Shown: positions 57,174-64,000 of the stretch, piece after piece | Numbering within the stretch: position 1 is the stretch's first letter | How the letters are laid out: each line of letters begins with the position of its first letter | Source: Sphagnum magellanicum | Lineage: Eukaryota > Streptophyta > Sphagnopsida > Sphagnales > Sphagnaceae | Length of the DNA: 64,000 bases | Reading direction: 5' to 3' | NCBI GenBank assembly: GCA_021904315.1 | Contig: CM038915.1 | Location: 14,074,001 to 14,138,000 of the forward strand | Position numbers and translations under genes: made by a program | Notes under the pieces: model-generated | Databases searched by the model: none | The model's input: only the letters and a program-made list of their open reading frames with translations | Told to the model about the DNA's origin: nothing

Positions 57174-59891
57174 ATGGAAGCTGCTGCCGCTGTACCTTCT
57201 TCTTCTTCTTCTCCCTCTTCCTTGGTTTCGCTTCGTCCTGGTGGTGGTCGCCCTGCTTTGTCGTTTCGTCCTTTTGCTTCTTCTTTGTTGGTATCTGACG
57301 ACGTTACTTCTGTGTCGAGCAACAACAAAGGTGGCAGCACTTTGGGGGGCGGCAGTAAAGGAGGGGCGGCGTCTTATTTCGTTGACGCACCAGGTGGCGG
57401 CGTGCATCATCGGAAGGGGGTGCACACACACACCACTAGTAGAGAGCGGATTCGTTACACGCGAGATTGGTTGTTCCAGTTGCAGGATCTGTGGACGCAG
57501 GCGCCTGATGAGCTCATCGAGTCTAGTTTCGATGGGCTTCTGTCCACGGGAGGCAGCGGCGGCGTGGTGCTTCCCGAAGATGACTGGACGATGAGGCGGG
57601 ATGCTAGAGGCTTGCCACCAGTAGGAGAACCTGCGGCGGCGGCGGAGTTTGATTCTCGTGATTGGAGAGCTCGTAACCCTCCTCCTCCTCAGCCCGCCGC
57701 CTTGCAGCAGCAGCAACAAGAGGACAGAGCTTCCCGGGAGCAGCAGTGGGACAAAACCCCTAACAAACAGAGGAATGACAGAAACCCTAGGAACGAGAGG
57801 GACAGGACCAACGATGACAACAGCAGGGTGTCAAGGGAGCAGGCCAATTCACAAGCTTCCAGCACACCCCAGCCGCAGCAGCAGCAGCAGGAGAATGCTC
57901 CTCCTTCTGTAACCACCATTGTCAAGGCTGCTGATCCTTGGTCAGCTCGAAGAGGTGCACAGTCAGAGAAGGAGAAAGTGTTCAGAACAGTGAAAGGTAT
58001 CTTGAACAAGCTCACACCTGAGAAGTATGATTTGTTGCTAGAGCAGATGTTGCAGGCTGGGATTTCCTCAGCTGAGATTTTGCAGGGAGTGATCTCGCTC
58101 ATCTTTGAGAAAGCAGTCCTTGAGCCCAATTTCTGCTCCATGTATGCACAATTGTGCTTGAACTTGAGCAAGGAGCTTCCTGAGTTCCCACCAGAGCAAG
58201 AAGGCGAGAAGCCAGTCACATTCCGGAGGGTGCTGCTGAACACCTGTCAGGAGGAGTTTGAGGGTGCGGATGCACTGCGAGCTGAAATCAGACATATGAC
58301 AAAGCCCGAGCAGGTCCGGGAGCGAGCCGACAAGGAGAGATTGGTGAAGCTCCGCACTTTGGGAAACATTAAACTCATTGGAGAGTTGTTCAAGCAGAAG
58401 ATGCTACCTGAGAAGATTGTTCATGCATGCATTCAGGAGCTTCTGGGTGCTGACACAAAATCCATTCCTGCTGAAGAGAATGTGGAAGCTCTTTGTCAGT
58501 TGTTTTCCACAGTAGGGAAGCAGCTGGAGGAGAGTGCCAAGTCAAGGGTTGCATTTGATACATACTTTGCACGCCTGAAGAATGTCTCCAGCAGCAAAAC
58601 ATTACCTGCTCGGATCAAATTCATGGTGCGTGACATACTGGATCTGCGATCAAACAAATGGATTCCTCGCCGTGAGGAGGTGAAAGCCAAGAGGATCAAT
58701 GAGATTCATGCTGAGGCAGAGCAGAAGTTAGGTCTTCGACCAGGCATGATGCAGATGAGGAATGGGCGACCTGGGAATGCACCAGGTGGGCTTGGGAATT
58801 TACCTGGAGGTTACATGCCAGGTGCAGGAGGCATGATGCCGGGAATGCCAGGTATGCCAGCGGGATTAGGAGGGGCAATGCCAGGTATGCCAGCAGGAGT
58901 AGGAGGGGCAATGCCAGGGGTGTCCCTGATGGGAGGTTACATGGCAGGGTTGGAAGCTGATGGATGGGAGACGGTAAGTGTTGGGCGCAAGACAAAGCGT
59001 GAAACTGCAGGAGTGCTTCCCATGCCAATGACAATGCCAGGGGCGATCACGGCTGCCACTGTGCCTCCTCCTACCAGCCGTTATGGAGCACCTGTAATGC
59101 GAGGGAGTGGAGTTGGTCCCAGGGTGCTTCCTCAAGGTAGTGGGGCTTATGGATTTCTGAGCAAACCCAGTGCTCTTATAGGAAGTGGAACTGCAGCTTC
59201 CAATCTGCTTGCAAGGCATAGTGTTCCTCTGGCAGAGCCTCAGGGAGTACGGGGTGGTCCCGTTGGCAGTCCTGCACAGGAGTCAACAATGGAGACACCT
59301 CGGCCACCAGCTGCTGCAAGCCAACCACAACCAGCCAGACGGCCCATGATTGACTTGCCCAAGAAGACGGAGTCTTTGCTTGAGGAGTACTTCTCTGTTG
59401 TGGATCTCAATGAAGCAATGCTGTGTGTTCAAGAATTGAAGGCTCCTGATTTCCACCCAGAGCTCGTGCGAATCATGTTGAGCTTGGCACTGGATAGAAG
59501 GGATCGGGAATGTGCACTAGTGTTGAAGCTTTTGGTGTACTTGAACACGAAGGCGGTGATTTCAAAGCAAGATTTGAGAGTGGGTGTGTTGCAGATTGCA
59601 GAGCAGCTGGAGGATATTGCCATGGATGCCCCGAAAGCTCCAAAGCAATTTGGAGAGATGGTTGCAGGTTTGATTTTGGCAGGAGCCTCAGAGCTGAAGC
59701 TGCTGCTCGAGGTTTGTAGCAAGATGGAAGATCCAAGCCTACGAAAATCTGTCTTTGGGTTTGCAGTTGACAAGTTCAAGCTGACAGAAAATGAAACACA
59801 GCTGCAAAATGTGAGTGAGACGACTGCCTTCAATAGGGAAGCTTTGCTGCAGGTGAAGGATGAGAGTGACCTGGCTAAGCTTTTGGGTTGA
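57174..59891 (+). CDS. eIFiso4G: eIF(iso)4G translation initiation scaffold, intronless, 905 aa
   Basis: The large subunit of the plant-specific cap-binding complex eIF(iso)4F; it bridges eIF(iso)4E, eIF4A and eIF3 in the cytoplasm. The N-terminus carries SLRPGGGR, a motif I recall from eIF(iso)4G proteins. An eIF4E-type binding motif YTRDWLF (YxxxxL-phi) lies at residues 95-101. A Gln/Arg-rich linker leads to the MIF4G domain (about 268-490), then a Met/Gly/Pro repeat (GMPGMPAG, about 541-592), a Trp-containing [11 protein letters not shown] motif and a C-terminal MA3 domain (about 729-850). ATG 57,174 is chosen for its strong context (A at -3, G at +4). At 905 residues it is longer than the roughly 780 of Arabidopsis relatives, mainly in the linkers. 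The whole coding region is one exon, which is unusual; the many CTG/GAG codons contrast with the AT-rich DNA to the left. Confidence 0.95.
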   Translation: MEAAAAVPSSSSSPSSLVSLRPGGGRPALSFRPFASSLLVSDDVTSVSSNNKGGSTLGGGSKGGAASYFVDAPGGGVHHRKGVHTHTTSRERIRYTRDWLFQLQDLWTQAPDELIESSFDGLLSTGGSGGVVLPEDDWTMRRDARGLPPVGEPAAAAEFDSRDWRARNPPPPQPAALQQQQQEDRASREQQWDKTPNKQRNDRNPRNERDRTNDDNSRVSREQANSQASSTPQPQQQQQENAPPSVTTIVKAADPWSARRGAQSEKEKVFRTVKGILNKLTPEKYDLLLEQMLQAGISSAEILQGVISLIFEKAVLEPNFCSMYAQLCLNLSKELPEFPPEQEGEKPVTFRRVLLNTCQEEFEGADALRAEIRHMTKPEQVRERADKERLVKLRTLGNIKLIGELFKQKMLPEKIVHACIQELLGADTKSIPAEENVEALCQLFSTVGKQLEESAKSRVAFDTYFARLKNVSSSKTLPARIKFMVRDILDLRSNKWIPRREEVKAKRINEIHAEAEQKLGLRPGMMQMRNGRPGNAPGGLGNLPGGYMPGAGGMMPGMPGMPAGLGGAMPGMPAGVGGAMPGVSLMGGYMAGLEADGWETVSVGRKTKRETAGVLPMPMTMPGAITAATVPPPTSRYGAPVMRGSGVGPRVLPQGSGAYGFLSKPSALIGSGTAASNLLARHSVPLAEPQGVRGGPVGSPAQESTMETPRPPAAASQPQPARRPMIDLPKKTESLLEEYFSVVDLNEAMLCVQELKAPDFHPELVRIMLSLALDRRDRECALVLKLLVYLNTKAVISKQDLRVGVLQIAEQLEDIAMDAPKAPKQFGEMVAGLILAGASELKLLLEVCSKMEDPSLRKSVFGFAVDKFKLTENETQLQNVSETTAFNREALLQVKDESDLAKLLG

Positions 59892-60171
59892 GTATCTGGA
59901 GTGCCATCTGGATGCATCAAAGTGAAAGAGATGGAGCTTCTGCTGGGTCCTCTTTGCCATATTACCATGGCAAGGAGAAAAAAAGTGTGAATGCATCCCT
60001 ACATCAAACTATACAGGATAAGAAAAACAAACATGCGCACTTTTCTGAATACGCTTTGAGGCTAGAAGTGTTCTCACAGTCTGTGTCTACTTACGACATG
60101 GAACTCTTCTTGTTGCGCTGAGTTGTAGTATATACTTTGACTTAGCAGTGTGGCATTTTTCTAATTATCTG

Positions 60172-60177
60172 AAATAA
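60172..60177 (+). terminator. Candidate polyadenylation signal of eIF(iso)4G
   Basis: AATAAA lies about 280 bp downstream of the stop codon, at a distance suitable for a plant 3' untranslated region. Plant poly(A) signals are loose, so other sites may be used. Confidence 0.4.
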
Positions 60178-60861
60178 AAGCTGAATACCCAAGGATCAAG
60201 GTGCTGGAATTTCTTCTTGTATAAAATTCTTTTTGCAATTTTCTTATCAGATCTGCTGGTCTTTTCCAGTGGGTATTATTTGTGCTTTCTTTGTGTGCAT
60301 GTGGTTGGGGGAGTGCTCTTAGTGGGTTTGTGAGACTGGCATTGTTGAGTGGCACTTTCATGTAGGTGTATTGTGTGTGCACTTGTGTGATCCATCATCA
60401 GGTTTAAGGTGTTTTATGCATGTGCTTGTGTGATCTGCTGCTGTTCTTCATGGCAGCTCTTCACTGCTATATGGGTGATGAAGGTGATGATGGGTCTGAC
60501 ACTTTGTAACTCTAATAAGGTTATGATAACTGTGCACGCTCCTTGTTGTCATGTTAACCTTTAAAATTGTTGTTGTGGATATTTCTCTCCAATTTCATTA
60601 GATCTGTGTGAGCTGCACTGGATAGCAATGGCAGCTCATGCAAATGTCACATGCTGCAAGTCAGAAATTGCTGTTTGAAGATTTGAGAAGAATCTCAACA
60701 ATTGTTCTTCTCAACAATCGATGACATCCAAAAGATTGCTGATAAAATGTCCGAATCTAACGTTTCACAGCGTTGTTTGACTTTTTTCCTTTCTTTTGAT
60801 CTCAATCATAGCTGAATGGATTATTCATGGTGAGCTTGTTTACTATAGTCTTGAACCTTGT

Positions 60862-61042
60862 CCTCTTCTTCCTTCCACAATGCAGGAAGCAACTCATACC
60901 ATTAAGTTAACCTTCTCCTGCTCTTCCTTCCACAATGCAGGAAGCTCCAGAGTTGAAAATCAGAGCTTGTGACGATACCACTTAGTTTTTCTTCTTCTCC
61001 TGCTCCTTCCACAATGCAGGTTTCCTGAGTTGAAAACCAGAG
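60862..61042 (+). repeat. Three copies of a CTTCCTTCCACAATGCAG block
   Basis: Near-identical blocks end at 60,884, 60,933 and 61,019. Copies 2 and 3 are preceded by TTCTCCTGCT, and GAAGC or TTTCC followed by GAGTTGAAAA comes after. Each block is a pyrimidine tract followed by CAG, so each could act as a 3' splice site. Confidence 0.7.
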
Positions 61043-61398
61043 CAATCTCTTGCAAGGTCACCATGCCAGGAGCTTATTGCAGTCAGTAAAGCTTTTGCTT
61101 CGATGCCAAAAACTGAGCTGTTGCTGTTCATTGCATGGTTAAAGGCTAGATCATTGGGTTGCATTGCAGGGATTGATGGTTGCAGTTGATGGCAGGTCTG
61201 CTGCTGCACAAGTGTGGCCGCTGATCTTTTTTGCTGCACCCTGTTGTGGTGGAGACTAGGAAGGATGGAAAGAGGTGAGGTGGAGGAGGATGTGCCTGGC
61301 TGCAGCTGAGAGAGTTGTCAGGGTTTGGTGAACTCCTTGTGCTTCATTGGGTTTTCTTAGTTGCAAGCTTGTTTGTGAAGTAATATGTATCAGGTTAT

Positions 61399-61515
61399 GC
61401 TGGCTCAAAGATAGAGTTCATGGCTGCAGCATCTTCCATTGCACCAGCTCAAGGATAGATAGAATTCATGGCTGCAGTATCTTCCAGTACACTGGCGCAA
61501 TGATAGAGTTCATGA
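61399..61515. repeat. Three-unit tandem repeat, about 46-bp period
   Basis: GCTCAAAGATAGAGTTCATG-like blocks start near 61,403, 61,448 and 61,494, joined by GCTGCAGYATCTTCCAKT. Units differ by small substitutions. No coding support. Confidence 0.7.
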
Positions 61516-63268
61516 AGTTTGGATATTGCAGATGCTGCTTCTGGGCTTGCAGCAGTAAAAGTAATTGCCCATGATCAAGCATGCCACCAGGTGTGGAGCT
61601 GAAAATCTTGAAGGATTTGTGAGTGGTTTGTAATCTGGTATGGTTGACGATGAGCAGCAACAGGAAGAGTTGACTTGGTTGTTGCAGCATGTGGGTAACA
61701 TGATGAGTGGTGGCAGCATGAGAGACCTGCTGATGTACCCACAGCTTCTCATGGGAAACCCATTGAGGTTCGCACTATGTGACATGCCCCCACTCTTTTG
61801 CATTTGCCAGCAGAGATCTTGTTGTATGTCTTATGTGTGACCAACTCTTTCCCCATTGCTTCCAGAAATGTGACAGAAACTCAGGATGCAGGTAGGTAGG
61901 TACGATCAACAAGTGTTGTTGTTGTCATTGTCTCTGCAATCTCACAGATGTATTTTGTTCTCTACTCAACTCTGAGAAGTCGAAGCTTCAAGTTGGTATA
62001 GCTGTGAAGCTTGTTGGCATACCAGAAATCCATTACGGACTTCAATGGATGCCAAGGAGGGGATGGTACAGTGTTGGCTCACATAGCTGAAGCATTGAAC
62101 CATAGAGACACCTTGGGCGTTGCTGTCTGTGTTGTTGACCATCAAGGGCATAGTAGAGACACAGTTCTCCAACCTCATTTTGACAGAGTTTTTTAGTCTA
62201 TGGAATTGTGAAAACCTCAGAGGTAGGTAGTGATCACATACATGTACATGACAAGCAATCGAGCACACTTCTTTGTTGGGGGATCCAACTAACTAGTGTG
62301 GATGGCGTAGGAAGCAGAAAATTGCATCAAGAACTGGTATTGGGTGTGGTGTTGTTGGTATTGCTTCTTCATCTTCTTCTTTCAGAGATTGAGGAGGGGT
62401 TTTTGTGCTCTGGGGTTGATGTTTAGAGTTAGGGGGCAGGATCCATCTGTGAATTGTGAATTGTCTGTGAGTTACATTGGGCTGCTGCTTTGTGGCCAGC
62501 TGCTGCTTTCCCATGTTGGACAACATTGCCAGAGAGCTTCAAGCACACTGAGCATCGAAGAAAGAGAAAAATCAAGTATGGCTGGCTCATTGCAATGAGG
62601 GTAGCAGGAGATGAGCATACAAGATGTTGATGACATGAAGCAGGCAAAAACACCGCAAGGAAAAACAAAGACTTTGCGGTTTGTTTGTGTTTTTGCGGGA
62701 ATTCTCAGCTGCCTCCTTGATGGTGTTCCCGTTCCCACCTCAGAGATCTGAAGCCAACACACTTGCAATACAAAACTGCACTGTCTTTTTCGCAATCCAG
62801 CTCTTTGCTCGCTTTATCAGTGCTTGAAGAAAAGAAACTGTCATCCTAAGAAAGACAAGATGTTCCACTTGCGTCGTGCGGTGCATGAAGAAGAAACAAA
62901 TATCTCAAGCCAAGGTTGTTGCATCTGCAGGCAATAAAAACTCTTACCTTTCGTGTGAGAGAAACACACAGGTGCTTACATCTCAATTCAAAAACAGAGG
63001 CAAGAAAAGTTAAGGCAAAATGCGCGGGGAGGGAGGCGTGGAAGATGATCTGATGGATCTACAGCAGTAGTAGTTGTCTCTAGAAGCTACCCGAGCTACC
63101 CGAGCTACCCGAGTCTTCCTGAGAAGAAGAGACAAGATACGTAGTTGTCCTGAGCTGATTTGCTGAAGGACACAGGACATCATAGAGGCGTTCGGACAAG
63201 CAAAAACAGAACTCTTTCTCTCTCTCGTTTCTCTGTCTGTCTGTCCGTCACGGTAGCTTCGCTTTTCC

Positions 63269-63277
63269 TCCACGTCA
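63269..63277 (+). promoter_or_regulatory. Candidate unfolded-protein-response element (TCCACGTCA)
   Basis: TCCACGTCA matches the core of the plant UPR element bound by bZIP60-type factors. It lies about 200-240 bp upstream of the possible start codons of the calreticulin-like gene, a class of gene known to be induced by ER stress. The fit of motif and gene is inference, but a nine-base match at this site is unlikely to be pure chance. Confidence 0.5.
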
Positions 63278-63471
63278 CTGAAGCGCCACAACTCCCTCAC
63301 ACAAACAACAGGACAGAAGACTCCTTCGCACCTTGTGGAAGAGTTCATTGCGGGTGGGGAAGAAGAAGAAGAAGAAGCAGAAGAGGTGGTGCGGACGAGG
63401 ATGATGATGATGACGACGATGCCGGCGGGGAAGAGGAGTCGCGATTCGCAGGAGATTGAAGAAGAAAAGGA

Positions 63472-63613
63472 ATGAAGAAGAAGCAGCAGCAGCTTAAGCT
63501 TGCAGGAATGGAAATCATGAGAGCTCTTCGTCTTCTTCTTCTTCTGCTTCTTCTCTTGTTGCTGTACATTACGGTGGCGTGTGCGGAAGTCATTTTTGAA
63601 GAGCGCTTCGAAG
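63472..63613 (+). CDS. Probable calreticulin, first exon only (cut by the window end)
   Basis: Calreticulin is a calcium-binding lectin chaperone of the ER lumen. The exon encodes a strongly hydrophobic signal peptide (RALRLLLLLLLLLLLYITVA), a likely cleavage after ACA, and EVIFEERFE, which matches the start of mature plant calreticulins. It stops at a GTACTA donor in phase 1, where calreticulins continue with Asp-Gly-Trp; that next exon is not seen before 64,000. Possible starts are ATG 63,472, 63,508 (G at -3 and +4) and 63,517, all in frame; 63,508 or 63,517 gives the more usual signal length. Several ATGs just upstream (about 63,400-63,420) would be upstream starts if transcribed. Calnexin is less likely because its N-terminus reads differently. 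Confidence 0.7.
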
Positions 63614-64000
63614 GTACTACAGAGTCTATTCCTACACTAGTGCTCTGTGTGCATTTTTCTTGCTGGAAATGGTTTCTTCTCCAACGGGAAGAAAGGTCTC
63701 TCTTTGATGCAAGAAGAAGATGAAATACAGAAGAAGTACAAGCAAATAAGTCTTTGCAGAAGAAGAATAAGAAGAAGAAGAAGAAGAAGAAGGAGGAGGC
63801 GATACAGTCAATAGCTGTGAGTTTCTCAACGTGTTATCAGCTTTAGCCTGTGCTGCAGCAGCAGCAGATCCTTTGCAATGTAGCATAGTTTTTTCTCAGT
63901 AAGTGAGGATTTTGGGCTTCGAGGATTCAGTATGCTGGAAGTCTACTATGGAAGATAGATGATGCAGCTCATACTTGTCCTTGGCTATATCCGCAAATAG
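63614..64000 (+). other. First intron of the calreticulin-like gene, partial
   Basis: Starts with the GTACTA donor and shows no sequence fitting the expected second exon. It contains a GAA microsatellite at about 63,755-63,800. The intron continues past the window end. Confidence 0.5.

Larger units (their letters stand above)
60200..62900. other. Region between eIF(iso)4G and the calreticulin-like gene; no supported coding gene
   Basis: Base composition is gene-like rather than AT-rich, but no ORF shows family signal. The most protein-like, at 61,640-61,840 on +, encodes VDDEQQQEELTWLLQHVG and about 45 more codons. A triplicated block (60,862-61,042) and a 3-unit tandem repeat (61,399-61,515) are listed separately. 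It could hold 3' UTR exons, a non-coding transcript or a worn gene. Confidence 0.4.

Noticed and set aside
57033..57719. Long minus-strand ORF of 228 codons opposite the start of eIF(iso)4G
   Set aside because: It mirrors the plus-strand coding region, is Arg/Ser-rich from antisense codons and shows no family signal.
63010..63593. Minus-strand ORFs upstream of the calreticulin-like exon (Arg- and Ser-rich)
   Set aside because: They arise from GAA/GAT microsatellite sequence; no splice or family support.

Overview
The window is nuclear DNA of a land plant. It holds spliced genes with GT-AG introns, plant-type (AAACCCT)n telomere-like motifs, a plant cellulose synthase (CesA) and a plant-specific eIF(iso)4G. 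Telomere-like tracts in many introns and a chromodomain Ty3/gypsy element whose Gag does not look like that of the common seed-plant elements suggest a non-seed plant (bryophyte, lycophyte or fern). That placement is inference; the species cannot be fixed from the sequence.

Layout. 1-6.8 kb: a degraded stretch with one unidentified minus-strand ORF (1597-2079) and a broken, probably secreted-protein gene (2395-3149). 6.8-9.8 kb: a nine-exon gamma-glutamyl hydrolase gene, plus strand. 11.2-19.0 kb: a 14-exon CesA gene on the minus strand, convergent with the hydrolase, with a MITE-like element, tandem repeats and telomere-like tracts in its introns and a microsatellite-rich 5' region. 19-28 kb: dispersed repeats, minisatellites and a few unassigned ORFs. 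28,243-33,724: a complete but dead chromodomain Ty3/gypsy retrotransposon with 355-bp LTRs and a 5-bp target duplication; a palindromic GAAGACGAT-type array lies on both sides of it. 35.1-36.1 kb: a decayed zinc-finger-like gene. 34.7-55.9 kb: about 21 kb of very AT-rich, CG-poor sequence with no intact gene. It looks like old repeats worn down by C-to-T change, and it contains an 11-bp repeat kept in register for 28 units. 55.9-56.8 kb: a minisatellite ending just upstream of an intronless eIF(iso)4G gene (57,174-59,891). 63.5 kb to the end: the first exon of what is most likely a calreticulin gene, with a candidate unfolded-protein-response element upstream.

The intact genes do not form a pathway. 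They are ordinary housekeeping or cell-wall genes (folate polyglutamate turnover, cellulose synthesis, translation initiation, ER folding) in two gene-bearing islands separated by about 38 kb of repeats. Exon models were built by hand from reading frame, splice signals and family conservation. The hydrolase, CesA and eIF(iso)4G models all close in frame from start to stop.
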